Shown: positions 12,631 to 21,397 of the stretch, piece after piece | Numbering within the stretch: position 1 is the first letter of the stretch | Layout: every line of letters starts with the position of its first letter | From: JAEVLT01 sp044598425 | GTDB taxonomy: Bacteria; Bacillota; Bacilli; Bacillales; Cytobacillaceae | Direction of reading: 5' to 3' | Length of the DNA: 64,000 nucleotides | Assembly: GCA_044598425.1 (NCBI GenBank) | Contig: CP172536.1 | Location: 2,852,001-2,916,000, forward strand | Position numbers and translations under genes: made by a program | Notes under the pieces: model-generated | The model's input: the letters and a program-made list of their open reading frames with translations, nothing else | What the model was told of the DNA's origin: nothing | Database searches by the model: none

Positions 12631-13543
12631 GCAACCCTTCCTCCAAAACTTTATTTTTTACACCCGATTTTATTTTCCTTTCACCCGTTGCAAATATTGT
12701 GATTCCGCTTATTACAATGATCCCTCCCACAATTTGAGTCCAGATTGTCCGTTCATGAAGCAGGAAATAAGCAAGAATAGTTGCCCCTACAGGTTCAAAC
12801 AATATAGCAACAGATATCGTTGAAGTGCTCAGCCATTTAAGCGACCAATTAAACAACGTATGTCCCATTAAATTCGGGACAAGCGCCAGCAAAATAAAAT
12901 AAAGCCAATCGCTCGCTTTATACGGGAATAACGGCTGTTTTTCAGTTAAAATATAGAAGAAAAGTGTTGCAGAACTCATAAAATACACAACAAATGTGTA
13001 CGTAATTAGCGATAATCTTTTTCGAACATTTTGCCCAAATAATAAATAGACTGTTATTAAGGCACAAGCTATAAGAGCAAGAATATCGCCGTAAAGAGCA
13101 ATACCGCTAATTTGAAAGTCCCCCCAACTAATCATGACACTGCCGCCGACAGCTACCAGCCCGCTTAAAATGGTTTTCACTGAGATTGTTTCTTTAAAGA
13201 AATAATAGGTTCCGACGAACGCAAAAATGGGCTGCAAAGTAACGAGAACTGTCGAACTCGCTACAGATGTATAGTTTAATGATTCAAACCATAGGATAAA
13301 GTGAAATGCAAGAAAGACGCCAGCTAGAACGGAAAAAAACCAATCTTTTTTTGTTATTAGCCGCAATTCCGAAATATACTTTGTTAAAAATACTGGCAGC
13401 ATCAAGAGGACCGAAAAAAATAACCGATAAAAAGCGATGATGCCAGATGGCGCGGAAGAAAGTTTGACAAAGATTGCGGATGCTGATACAGAGATCACCC
13501 CGATAATAACGGGGATATAGGGATTTATTTTTGGCTGCTCCAT
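12608..13543 (-). CDS. EamA/DMT-family transporter
   Basis: Inner-membrane drug/metabolite-type exporter. The 311-residue protein has about ten hydrophobic segments in two EamA repeats (roughly residues 10-145 and 155-290), including VITVSASAIFVKLSS-like first helices and VLFEPVGATILAYFLLHE, a hallmark of the second repeat. Length is normal. The last residues (KIKSGVKNKVLEEGLHENSQ) are polar and cytoplasmic. The substrate cannot be told from sequence. It overlaps the GNAT remnant downstream, which suggests the two were once one operon. Confidence 0.88.
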   Translation of the reverse strand: MEQPKINPYIPVIIGVISVSASAIFVKLSSAPSGIIAFYRLFFSVLLMLPVFLTKYISELRLITKKDWFFSVLAGVFLAFHFILWFESLNYTSVASSTVLVTLQPIFAFVGTYYFFKETISVKTILSGLVAVGGSVMISWGDFQISGIALYGDILALIACALITVYLLFGQNVRKRLSLITYTFVVYFMSSATLFFYILTEKQPLFPYKASDWLYFILLALVPNLMGHTLFNWSLKWLSTSTISVAILFEPVGATILAYFLLHERTIWTQIVGGIIVISGITIFATGERKIKSGVKNKVLEEGLHENSQGE

Positions 13544-13655
13544 TCTATACTCCTTTTAAAAAACATGTAAATCGTCGTGTATACATAATTTTATTCCTAT
13601 TCTATACTATTTTCTATCCAAATTATTTTTTCAGTGGAACGGATGTGATGTTTTC

Positions 13656-14351
13656 GTGGAAAGTATTGATTTTGAAATACTAGTAAAGCTTGGGGTTTCA
13701 GCTGTTTTGGGGCTTGTGATCGGCCTTGAACGCGAATTAAAACGGAAACCAGTCGGACTCAAAACAAGTCTTGTTATTTCGATCGTAAGCTGCCTGTTAA
13801 CGATCGTTTCGATTGAATCCGCTTATATGTTCCCGAATTCAGACAAAGTTCGGGTTACAATGGATCCATTGCGCCTTGCAGCACAGATCGTTTCTGGAAT
13901 TGGTTTTCTTGGAGCAGGTGTTATTTTGCGAAGAGGAAATGACAGCATTTCAGGCTTAACGACCGCAGCGATGATTTGGGGGGCCGCTGGAATAGGGATT
14001 GCTGTCGGCGCCGGGTTTTATATAGAGGCTTTCGCAGGTGTCGCTTTACTGATCATCAGCGTTGAGTTTATTCCTTTTTTAATGAAACTGATCGGCCCAA
14101 AGCAATTGCGAGAAAAAGAAATCATGCTTCAGCTGCATATCCTTGATAAAGTCTATATTGATGAAGTCATCACTTTTTTAATTGGCGAAAAGTATACGAT
14201 TCGCAGAATTCGCATCAAGGATCTTAGCGATGGTGATCATCTTGTGCAAATTTTAATTGCAATTGATATGCGAAAAAAAATAACAGACGTCTATAATTTA
14301 GCTGCACATCTTGAAGGTGTTGAACGAGTTGAAATCGAGAGCGTTAGCTGA
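13656..14351 (+). CDS. MgtC/SapB-family membrane protein
   Basis: A 231-residue protein with about five membrane helices: the N-terminal MgtC/SapB domain (residues 8-140) has the conserved GLVIGLERELKRKPVGLKT and GIGFLGAGVILRRG segments, and a soluble C-terminal ACT-like region follows (150-231). MgtC proteins are linked to magnesium limitation and control of ATP synthase in pathogens; the role of this soil-type homologue is unknown. The start is a GTG behind GGATGTGATG, a modest ribosome site. It is monocistronic and divergent from the DMT gene. Confidence 0.85.
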   Translation: MESIDFEILVKLGVSAVLGLVIGLERELKRKPVGLKTSLVISIVSCLLTIVSIESAYMFPNSDKVRVTMDPLRLAAQIVSGIGFLGAGVILRRGNDSISGLTTAAMIWGAAGIGIAVGAGFYIEAFAGVALLIISVEFIPFLMKLIGPKQLREKEIMLQLHILDKVYIDEVITFLIGEKYTIRRIRIKDLSDGDHLVQILIAIDMRKKITDVYNLAAHLEGVERVEIESVS

Positions 14352-14374
14352 GCAAAAATTTTTTTATTTCCCTC

Positions 14375-14403
14375 TTGCATGAAAGTATGGATGCCGCTAT
14401 AAT
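14375..14403 (+). promoter_or_regulatory. Promoter of tRNA-Ala(GGC)
   Basis: TTGCAT (14375-14380), 17 bp, TATAAT (14398-14403), ending 20 bp before the tRNA. Confidence 0.75.
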
Positions 14404-14422
14404 CATTCATGTACCGTTCATA

Positions 14423-14496
<74 letters not shown>

Positions 14497-14500
14497 TACT

Positions 14501-14572
14501 TAAGAGGCTGACCCAAAAGGTTATGAAACATTGATCTTTAGGGCCCAGCCCTTTTCTTTTTATTGTTTTTTT
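14501..14572 (+). terminator. Terminator after tRNA-Ala
   Basis: GAGGCTGACCC pairs imperfectly with GGGCCCAGCC around a 30-nt loop, then CCTTTTCTTTTTATTG. Confidence 0.5.
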
Positions 14573-14625
14573 GTTTTTTTGGATGATGCGAGCCAAAAGA
14601 ATGGGGATTTCCCCATTTTAATATT

Positions 14626-14866
14626 TAAGAAAAGCGCAAGCGCCCTTCGGAACAAGCAACAACTGCTTGTTCCTGCGAAGCAAATTCACAGAAGCTTTCC
14701 TTTGTGCTCATCAGCGTACGGACTGGAGGCCCTTCGACTAAAGATAAAGGAAACACGGTGAGCGTAGCGAGCCGATGTTGACTTATCGTAGGGAGAAGGA
14801 CGAAGTACGCTAGCCGATAGGCGCTTGCGCTAGACAGTTATCGAAGTTAAGATATAAATTCTGATA
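14626..14866 (+). repeat. Interspersed palindromic repeat, copy 2
   Basis: 241 bp. Left end TAAGAAAAGCGCAAGCGCCC and right end GGCGCTTGCGCTAGACAG plus TTATCGAAGTTAAGATATAA are shared with copy 1 (4319-4503), as is GACTTATCGTAG in the middle; the rest differs and is longer here. It contains its own hairpin GGAACAAGCAAC/GCTTGTTCC. No gene inside. The gap 14497-14963 is filled by the tRNA terminator, this repeat and the folE terminator. Confidence 0.8.
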
Positions 14867-14876
14867 TTACAAAAAA

Positions 14877-14920
14877 GGGTGTCCCTAAAAGCAATACTTT
14901 TAGGACACCCTCGTTTTTCT
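14877..14920 (-). terminator. Terminator of folE
   Basis: Near-perfect stem AGGGTGTCCTAAAAG / CTTTTAGGACACCCT around a 5-nt loop; it has A- and T-runs on its two sides and can act in both directions. Confidence 0.8.
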
Positions 14921-14963
14921 TTGGTCCCTTATCTTTGAAGGATCCAATTCATCCCTTGTAACT

Positions 14964-15611
14964 TCAAATCTTTCCTTGTCTTTGAAGTAAGGATAAAAAC
15001 TCGGCACGTGCATCCGAATGGATTGAAAATATCCCCCTAACAGAAGAAGTAGTTGTTGAAGCATTAGATTTTTTGATTCCTCGTCCACACATACACATAT
15101 GCTTTGCTTCAATAATCACCATCGTTCCTTTTGGCTCAAGAATTTCTTCCATTGCGTCAGCAATCTGCGATGTGAGACGCTCTTGAACTTGAAATCTTTT
15201 TGCATATCCTTCAACCATACGGGCAATTTTTGAAAGGCCAGTAATTTTTTCGTTTGGGATATAACCAACATGAGCAACGCCAAAAAATGGCGCAAAATGA
15301 TGTTCACATACAGAATGAAATTCAATATCTTTTACTAAAATAAGTTCTTGATGCTCGACATCAAATGTTTTTTCAAGATGAAGTTTTGGATCTTCTCGAT
15401 ACCCTTCCGTATATTCGAGAAACGCCTTTAGCACACGATAAGGAGTTTCTTTGAGACCATCCCGATTTGGATCGTCGCCGCATAATTCGATTAATCCTTT
15501 GACGCCTTCCATAAATTGATGGCTTTGATTCGTTTTTTTGTTTAATTCAGAGTATTTTTCCAATACATCCGGGAAATTTATCGAAATTAATCGTTTTGCA
15601 TCTACAGCCAT
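14964..15611 (-). CDS. folE: GTP cyclohydrolase I (FolE)
   Basis: Turns GTP into 7,8-dihydroneopterin triphosphate, first step of folate and pterin synthesis. The 215-residue protein has the zinc site in SVCEHHFAPFFG and HMCMCGRGIKK, and the active-site stretch GYIPNEKITGLSKIARMV. I chose the ATG at 15611 (MAVDAKRLI...) because GAGGAGGAAAATCAA precedes it; the longer frame would run into the upstream gene. The N-terminus is about 25 residues longer than the compact Bacillus MtrA. No other folate or tryptophan-control gene (mtrB) is beside it; it follows a cysteine-rich regulator by 40 bp and is probably cotranscribed with it. Confidence 0.95.
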   Translation of the reverse strand: MAVDAKRLISINFPDVLEKYSELNKKTNQSHQFMEGVKGLIELCGDDPNRDGLKETPYRVLKAFLEYTEGYREDPKLHLEKTFDVEHQELILVKDIEFHSVCEHHFAPFFGVAHVGYIPNEKITGLSKIARMVEGYAKRFQVQERLTSQIADAMEEILEPKGTMVIIEAKHMCMCGRGIKKSNASTTTSSVRGIFSIHSDARAEFLSLLQRQGKI

Positions 15612-15651
15612 TTGATTTTCCTCCTCTTTTACACTTTCTTTGATTTTCACC

Positions 15652-16335
15652 TTAAGATGAAGTCTCCAGAATGAAGTACGCAAAATTTTCACCGATCGGC
15701 TCGTCTAACACTACTCGAAACACACAACACCCATCCCCATTTTGAAAACGTTCTTCACGTACTACACGATGTCCAAGCAAGCGAGTAAGTAAAGATACTG
15801 TCACGCTGCAGAGGGCTGGACGTCGTTTAGCTATATTATAGAAAGGACAATTCCGTTCAATTAGGCAGAGTCGATCACCTGAATTTTCAATTTCCATAAA
15901 AGCGTCATTCTCAAGATAAATTTCCTTTAAAGCTTCTACTCGCTCCACTAGACTGAGACCTTGAAGACGCGGCTCCCACTCCTGCATCCTCACGTCCGTC
16001 ATGGTGGAAAGCACATGCTGTAACGCATCTCCACCAAGCTGATCGGCAACTGTATCAAGAACTTCCACCGTGAGGGAGTCATAATGCTTAGGAAATAAGT
16101 TCTCACCTTCAGATGTTAAGCTATAGCGCATTGCCGGCCGTCCTCCGCCGTTTCCTGATTCTCTTTTTAAAAATCCCTTAATCCAGCCTTCATGTTCAAG
16201 CTGCAAAAGTTGTTGACGGACTGCTTCTCGGGTCATTTCTAATAGGGAAGCTAATTCAGCAATCGTTGTGGGGGCTTTTTGTTTAAGCAAATGGAGGATC
16301 ACCTGACGTGTCTCAGATAGCTGTTCGATTTTCAC
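15652..16335 (-). CDS. SufR-like HTH regulator with cysteine cluster
   Basis: A 227-residue transcription factor. Residues 6-70 form a winged helix (TIAELASLLEMTREAVRQQL as recognition region). The C-terminal half has Cys157, Cys163, Cys176 and the pair Cys203-Cys204 (CLIERNCPF, RRPALC, GDGCCVF), a pattern like the iron-sulfur binding cysteines of SufR-type regulators (COG2345). The start is a GTG with AAGGAGGG seven bases upstream; the TTG two codons earlier is too close to that site. It precedes folE, whose product holds zinc, so it may tie pterin synthesis to iron-sulfur or redox state; this is inference. Confidence 0.8.
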   Translation of the reverse strand: MKIEQLSETRQVILHLLKQKAPTTIAELASLLEMTREAVRQQLLQLEHEGWIKGFLKRESGNGGGRPAMRYSLTSEGENLFPKHYDSLTVEVLDTVADQLGGDALQHVLSTMTDVRMQEWEPRLQGLSLVERVEALKEIYLENDAFMEIENSGDRLCLIERNCPFYNIAKRRPALCSVTVSLLTRLLGHRVVREERFQNGDGCCVFRVVLDEPIGENFAYFILETSS

Positions 16336-16601
16336 AATCAATCCCTCCTTGATTACGAGGAGAAAAGTGAAACATTGTAACCGTTAGCATTCAATCCCCT
16401 CTAAATCAATGTAATTTATAATAAATAATACTCATTGTTTATTAATTATGCAAGTTATATATTGTATAACTTGATTAATTTATAAATACGTTTTTATCTT
16501 ACTTTTCGTTTATATTTTCCAAATTTTTCTGCAGAGACAATTGCTGTTTCCTTTCGTATAATTGGAATCGGTAGAGACTATTGAATTTAGAGGAGAAAGG
16601 T

Positions 16602-17258
16602 ATGAAAAAACGGAGACGCAAAAAGTCCAATGCAATATTTATCTTGCTGCTGCTTGTTTTCGTTTTGATTGTGGCAAATTTGATAAAGCAATCTTCGCAA
16701 TGGGGAATACCCCAGCTATCGCTTGATCCTTTTGCAAACTCCAAAAAATATAAGCCGTTGATCCAAGCTGAATTAGCAAAATACCATTTGGAAAATTACA
16801 CTACTGTCGTGATTGCTCTGATGCAGCAGGAAAGTCATGGAAAAGGCGGAGATCCAATGCAAGCCTCCGAATCAGCCGGATTGCCGCCCAATTCGATCAA
16901 AGATCCAAAACAAAGCATCGCAGCTGGTGTGAAGCATTTTCAGCGAGCACTCACCTATGGGGAAAACAAAAAAGTCGATTTTCCAACGGTTATTCAGGCG
17001 TACAATATGGGGATTGGCTATATTGACTATGTCGCAGCGCATGGAGGCAAGCACAGTGAGGAATTGGCAAAGCAGTTTTCACTCAAGCAAGTGCAGGCAA
17101 AGCCCGAGATATATAAATGCCGAGGAGATAAGTACAATTTTCGCTATCCATACTGCTATGGAGATTTCACCTATAGCACGAAGGTTAGTAAAAATATTCA
17201 GTCTTTGACAGAGACCGTCCCTGTTGTAAAAAATAAATCAGCTGCTGAAGCTTTTTAA
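16602..17258 (+). CDS. Lysozyme-like membrane-anchored cell wall hydrolase
   Basis: A 218-residue protein: a basic start MKKRRRKK, one membrane anchor (residues 9-28) and an extracellular lysozyme_like domain (about 50-195) with VVIALMQQESHGKGGDPMQA, where the Glu of QQES is the probable catalytic acid, and IQAYNMGIGYIDYVAAHGG. This is the fold of the muramidase domain of CwlT-type enzymes, but without an attached NlpC/P60 peptidase. The ATG at 16602 is behind GAGGAGAAAGGT; an upstream TTG frame is not needed. Stands alone; no conjugation or phage genes nearby. Confidence 0.85.
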   Translation: MKKRRRKKSNAIFILLLLVFVLIVANLIKQSSQWGIPQLSLDPFANSKKYKPLIQAELAKYHLENYTTVVIALMQQESHGKGGDPMQASESAGLPPNSIKDPKQSIAAGVKHFQRALTYGENKKVDFPTVIQAYNMGIGYIDYVAAHGGKHSEELAKQFSLKQVQAKPEIYKCRGDKYNFRYPYCYGDFTYSTKVSKNIQSLTETVPVVKNKSAAEAF

Positions 17259-17340
17259 ATTCGTTTAATCAATTGTGAGGACTTTTGAAGCTTCGTAAAA
17301 TGGGGAAATAATAAAGGGTATGTATAAGGAGGAAAAACAG

Positions 17341-18018
17341 ATGCAGGATAAAGAGTTGGTAAAAAAGGAAATGATCGAAGCATTTCAGTTTAGGCATGCA
17401 ACAAAGGAATTTGACTCCGACAAAAAAATTTCTGATGATGATTTTCGTTTTATCCTGGAAACGGCTCGTCTTTCCCCGAGTTCATTTGGTTTTGAACCAT
17501 GGAGATTCCTCGTTGTTCAAAATCCGAAGCTTCGGGAGAAAATTAAAAATACAGCATGGGGAGCTTTTGGCAAATTGCCGGAAGCTAGTCATTTTGTCAT
17601 TCTGCTGGCGAGAACGAAAGTCGATACACAACACGATTCAGAATACTTAAAGGATCACTTTACCAATTTTAAAAAGCTGGCTGGCGATCATTTGAAAAAT
17701 TATTTAAAAAGAATTGAGGAATTTCAAAAGGAAGATTTCAAACTGCTCGATGGCGACCGTCCGCTTTTTGACTGGGCTTCAAAACAAACGTATATTGCCC
17801 TTGCCAATATGATGACAGCAGCTGCACGAATTGGGATCGATTCCTGCCCAATTGAAGGCTTCAATGTTGAAAAAATGAATCAACTGCTGCAGGAAGAAGG
17901 ACTTTTAGAGGATGGTCATTTCGGCATTTCCGTCATGGCCGCCTTCGGTTACCGCGTAAAAGATCCAGCCCCTAAAACCCGCAGACCATACGAGGATGTA
18001 GTGAAATGGATTAAATAA
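17341..18018 (+). CDS. NAD(P)H-dependent nitroreductase family protein
   Basis: FMN-dependent flavoprotein of 225 residues. FQFRHATKEFDSDK near the N-terminus and LSPSSFGFEPWRF hold the phosphate and isoalloxazine contacts; C-terminal RIGIDSCPIEGF and PKTRRP complete the NfsB-type fold. It probably reduces nitro compounds or quinones; the true substrate is unknown. The ATG at 17341 follows AAGGAGG by 8 bases, so the seven codons upstream in frame are leader. A terminator follows at once, so it is a single-gene unit. Confidence 0.9.
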   Translation: MQDKELVKKEMIEAFQFRHATKEFDSDKKISDDDFRFILETARLSPSSFGFEPWRFLVVQNPKLREKIKNTAWGAFGKLPEASHFVILLARTKVDTQHDSEYLKDHFTNFKKLAGDHLKNYLKRIEEFQKEDFKLLDGDRPLFDWASKQTYIALANMMTAAARIGIDSCPIEGFNVEKMNQLLQEEGLLEDGHFGISVMAAFGYRVKDPAPKTRRPYEDVVKWIK

Positions 18019-18027
18019 ATGATTGAA

Positions 18028-18056
18028 GGAAGAGAGGTAAAAATCTCTTCCTTTTT
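18028..18056 (+). terminator. Terminator of the nitroreductase gene
   Basis: GGAAGAGAGG/CTCTCTTCC-type stem (GGAAGAG...CTCTTCC) followed by TTTTT. Confidence 0.8.
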
Positions 18057-18160
18057 ACTATCCCTCAATAATAATTAAATGATTATGAGTACGCAGAAGG
18101 CGGAATGATAAAATATCCCAGTTTCCAAATGGAGAGAGGGTGAATGAAGGTCATCGTATA

Positions 18161-18194
18161 AATAAAAACTCGTCGATTGACGAGTTTTTATTTA
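18161..18194. terminator. Bidirectional terminator
   Basis: AATAAAAACTCGTCGATTGA continues into CGAGTTTTTATT: stem ACTCGTC/GACGAGT with A- and T-runs on the outsides. Sits between the nitroreductase (+) and YdcF-like (-) genes. Confidence 0.8.
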
Positions 18195-18246
18195 TTTCAT
18201 CTTCGAAATAATTTAACAAATCATTATTTCATTTATTCTATTGATT

Positions 18247-18834
18247 TTATAGAATTCTCCATTCTTTTAACGTACGAAAAGTTTTAATAAATATCCTTAG
18301 TTCATTAATCGTACGAAGTGCCTGTTTTAAAATTGTTTTAAGATTACGGGAACAATAAAAGTCTGTATTAAAACCAATTGATTTCGCAATGTACCGAACT
18401 CTTCTAAGATGGAAGGAATTAGAAACAATCATACATGTTTTGATTCGATAGGCTTTCATGATGTCACCACAATAAAAGAGATTTTCAATAGTGTCTTTTG
18501 CTTTATTTTCTATAATTATCCTATCCTCACCGATGCCATTTTCTACTAGATAAGTTTTCATTATTTCTGCTTCAGAAATCGTTGATCCTACATTGCCTCC
18601 AGTTACAATCACCTTTTCAAAATGAAAGGATTGAAGAAGATTAATTGCTACTAAAAGGCGTTCTTCCAAAAAAGGGTGTATCTTGTTACCCTTGCATCTA
18701 TATCCCAAGATAATTAGTCCATCTGCTCCACCTCTTTTTAATGGAAAAGTATGAATCCAAATGAAAAATAATAAAAGTAACAGAAAGAAAAATATAACCA
18801 AATATACGAAATTCATAAAAGAAAACCTCTTCAT
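18247..18834 (-). CDS. YdcF/SanA-family (DUF218) membrane protein
   Basis: A 195-residue protein with one N-terminal membrane helix (about 9-27) and a DUF218 domain (38-165) with GGADGLIILG, VIVTGGN, SEAEIMKTYL, IENKAKDTIENLFY and VSNSFHLRR. Relatives (SanA, ElyC, YdcF) act in envelope integrity; the reaction is not known. The ATG at 18834 has no good ribosome site, while an ATG six codons later (18816) follows GAAGAGG, so the start may be there. It ends the minus-strand cluster below the sugar-phosphate operon but is separated from it by 77 bp. Confidence 0.8.
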   Translation of the reverse strand: MKRFSFMNFVYLVIFFFLLLLLFFIWIHTFPLKRGGADGLIILGYRCKGNKIHPFLEERLLVAINLLQSFHFEKVIVTGGNVGSTISEAEIMKTYLVENGIGEDRIIIENKAKDTIENLFYCGDIMKAYRIKTCMIVSNSFHLRRVRYIAKSIGFNTDFYCSRNLKTILKQALRTINELRIFIKTFRTLKEWRIL

Positions 18835-18911
18835 TATAATATCTTGATGAATCTCAATTGGATAACTTCAAATTTTTAACTATATTTGTAACTACCACAA
18901 CTATATGATTG

Positions 18912-19826
18912 TTACCCTAACGACCGAAAGAAACGATCTGGCCATTCCATTTTAGGATGGAAATTGTACAACAATGCATTCGTAAAAATCACCGCATTCA
19001 CCCATTCCGATTTAAACATTAATGGCTTTTTCTTTAGCAAATCTAACGGATCAACTTCTACGTAGAAATCCGTATATTCTTCAAAACTGCCATCAAATCC
19101 TGTAGGCCAAAATTTCTTTAGTGGATGGGAAGGTACACGTCCCCCTCTTTTAACTTGGTTATAGGTTTCCTTTAACCATTGAGATAATGAGACGCTCGTT
19201 AGTGGTTCTTTCATATTCTCCCAACCACAAAGCAGAGAACCATGTTTCCCCCATTCAATTCGAATAATCGCCCTCTGCTGATTATTATGCGCCTCTTTTA
19301 CCGCATGTTCTGAATCTAGAACACGTGCATGAAACCAACACATGACATTATTAACAACTTCCGCTTCCGGATCATATTCAATCCATACTTCCTCATGATC
19401 GCACGGTTCGTAATCATCAGGGAAATCGTAGTCATCCTCCCAAAATAAATGATAACCAATTATCGGTTTAGATGGATGATGTACAGCAACAATATCTTTT
19501 AACGGAAAATACTCTTTTGGGGTTACCATCAGTATAGGACAAAATTTTTGAATGAAACGTTCTTCCTTTTCAGTTAGCGGGATTAATGGATCCATTTCCA
19601 ACACTTTTCGGTATAATTCTCCTGCTTTACGTAAATATCCGTCTAAATGGTAAAGCTCTCCTTGCTGTGACAAATAGCTCACATCTTGAGCATCAATTTT
19701 TTTCAAAAGTTCTAACTGAGCAATTGCGGCCTGATTAAAATCAATCGCCGTGACTCTCTTTTCCTTCATCAACTGGTAGATGTCTCTGTTTCTCATTTCC
19801 CACTCAAATAAAAATGTATCTATCAT
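18912..19826 (-). CDS. Conserved-looking protein of unknown function, last gene of the LacI-controlled operon
   Basis: I do not recognise this 304-residue soluble protein. Residues 45-85 (LSQQGELYHLDGYLRKAGEL...) resemble a single tetratricopeptide-like helical pair. The middle is very acidic (WEDDYDFPDDYEPCDHEEVW, residues ~128-147), followed by RAIIRIEWGKHGSLLCGWE. No signal peptide or membrane helix. It starts 4 bp after the stop of the glycerophosphodiesterase-like gene, so the two are translated together, which suggests a role in the same uptake/degradation pathway. Function not assigned. Confidence 0.75.
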   Translation of the reverse strand: MIDTFLFEWEMRNRDIYQLMKEKRVTAIDFNQAAIAQLELLKKIDAQDVSYLSQQGELYHLDGYLRKAGELYRKVLEMDPLIPLTEKEERFIQKFCPILMVTPKEYFPLKDIVAVHHPSKPIIGYHLFWEDDYDFPDDYEPCDHEEVWIEYDPEAEVVNNVMCWFHARVLDSEHAVKEAHNNQQRAIIRIEWGKHGSLLCGWENMKEPLTSVSLSQWLKETYNQVKRGGRVPSHPLKKFWPTGFDGSFEEYTDFYVEVDPLDLLKKKPLMFKSEWVNAVIFTNALLYNFHPKMEWPDRFFRSLG

Positions 19827-19830
19827 ATCT

Positions 19831-20559
19831 TTATAGCCACTCCCCTGATTCCCTTAAATCGTACAGTGTTTTAACTTCATGAGTAGTGATGGATTGTACA
19901 TTCAAATTTAAAAACTTTTTCATTGGTTCTGGATCATCCACCGTCCACACTAATACCGACAAACATCTGAACAAAGCATACTCGACAAGTTCTTCCTTAC
20001 AATATTGATAGTTAATGTTAATACCGCAGCACGAAGCAGCAATCGCATCATTACACGTTTCTTTTATAAAAAGTTCATCATATCCAGCGCTTTTTCTTAA
20101 TTGGTTTGCACTTGCATTCAGAAGAACTTGATACGGACGATATCTTTCCTTTAGGTAAAAAGCTCTGTCTTTTTCGCAGCCACTAATAATTGACTGATCC
20201 CTCATGTAGTATCTTTCAACTGTTTGGATCATCGGTTCAATGGCATTTTCTTCTTTAAGATCTAAGTTGATTATCCGGTGATTTTCACGAATTATCGGCA
20301 ACACTTCTTCTAATCGAACAATCTCTTTATCTGTCGCAGAATAACCCAATTCTTCAAAGGTCAATTCGTGTATCCGCTTCTTCCCTATGACTGTCTCAAC
20401 AGTTTCGTCGTGAAACAACACCGGAACACCGTCTTTTGTACTACGAATATCCACTTCAATAATTTCTGCTCCGGCATTTATTCCTTCTAACACGGATTGA
20501 ATTGAATTAGGTCGGGTATTCTCACAACCTGTATGTGCAGTAATTAAAGGACGTCTCAA
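19831..20559 (-). CDS. Glycerophosphodiester phosphodiesterase-like protein
   Basis: A 242-residue GDPD-type TIM barrel: ITAHTGCENTRPNS (active-site loop), IIEVDIRSTKDGVPVLFHDE (metal-binding Glu, Asp and the catalytic His), INLDLKEE and VLVWTVDD. The usual HRG triplet is HTG here, so the conserved Arg that contacts phosphate is replaced by Thr; the substrate or even the reaction may differ from UgpQ/GlpQ. No signal peptide, so it acts in the cytoplasm on imported material. It overlaps the phosphatase gene upstream by 4 bp. Confidence 0.85.
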   Translation of the reverse strand: MRRPLITAHTGCENTRPNSIQSVLEGINAGAEIIEVDIRSTKDGVPVLFHDETVETVIGKKRIHELTFEELGYSATDKEIVRLEEVLPIIRENHRIINLDLKEENAIEPMIQTVERYYMRDQSIISGCEKDRAFYLKERYRPYQVLLNASANQLRKSAGYDELFIKETCNDAIAASCCGININYQYCKEELVEYALFRCLSVLVWTVDDPEPMKKFLNLNVQSITTHEVKTLYDLRESGEWL

Positions 20560-21386
20560 CTTTTTCCCACCTTTAATAGTTTAATAGCATTCAAAAATTC
20601 ATCGTGAACGATGCGATTCGATCCAACTAGAGACTCATGAAAGAGTCGATATGGTTTCCCATCCTTGTCCGTAACCATCCCCCCTGCCTCGGTTAAAATC
20701 AAAACCCCAGCAGCCGTATCCCAAGGATTAAGACCTTCATGCCAAAAGCCTGTCAATTTCCCAGTTGCAATCAAACATAAATCCAAACTAGATGCTCCGA
20801 ACATACGAACATTGCGGCTTTTCCCCGCAAGTTGATCGATTTGTTTAAGTACCCGTGAACCTGGATGCCATTCATTCGCTTGAAACCCTGTTGCTAGAAC
20901 AGCTTCGGCTAATTTTGACTCTTTTCCTACCTGGATCAGTTGGCCATTCCGGTAAGCTCCTTGTGATTTTCTTGCTGTATATAATTCGGCTGTCATTGGA
21001 TTAAATACAACACCAATAACTGGCTCGCCATCTTTTACGATTCCAATTGAAACTGAAAAATGGGGTATCCCGTGAACAAAATTAGTCGTTCCATCGATTG
21101 GATCGATAATCCACCCGTATCCGGAATCAGTTTTTAGAAAAGCTTGATAAGCATCCTCTTGGCCACAATCTTCCTCCGATAAAATCCACTGTCCGGAATA
21201 ATCCCTCTGGATATTAGATCGAATAAGCTCCTCGCTTAATTTATCCACTTCTGTTACAAGATCCGAACCATTTTTTTTATAATCAATGGTTCCCTTGTTT
21301 TCCATTCTCTCCACAATCAGCCGACCTGCTTGATTTGCATATTTAATGGCAGAATCATACATCGATTGTTCTAAGTTGTGTTCCAT
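20556..21386 (-). CDS. Inositol monophosphatase family protein
   Basis: A 276-residue Mg-dependent phosphatase: LSEEDCG (metal Glu), IIDPIDGTTNFVHGIPHFSVS (DPIDGT metal site) and NPWDTAAGVLILTEAGG (third metal Asp) are intact. Family members hydrolyse inositol-1-phosphate, but also other small phosphates. The ATG at 21386 sits 8 bases after GGGG; a TTG six codons earlier is the longer option. It follows the ATPase gene by 11 bp and overlaps the phosphodiesterase gene, inside the LacI-controlled operon. Confidence 0.9.
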   Translation of the reverse strand: MEHNLEQSMYDSAIKYANQAGRLIVERMENKGTIDYKKNGSDLVTEVDKLSEELIRSNIQRDYSGQWILSEEDCGQEDAYQAFLKTDSGYGWIIDPIDGTTNFVHGIPHFSVSIGIVKDGEPVIGVVFNPMTAELYTARKSQGAYRNGQLIQVGKESKLAEAVLATGFQANEWHPGSRVLKQIDQLAGKSRNVRMFGASSLDLCLIATGKLTGFWHEGLNPWDTAAGVLILTEAGGMVTDKDGKPYRLFHESLVGSNRIVHDEFLNAIKLLKVGKS

Positions 21387-21397
21387 ATTTGTGTCCC

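Noticed and set aside
16602..17258. Lysozyme-like gene as a sign of a prophage or conjugative element
   Set aside because: It has its own membrane anchor and no phage, integrase or transfer genes are beside it.
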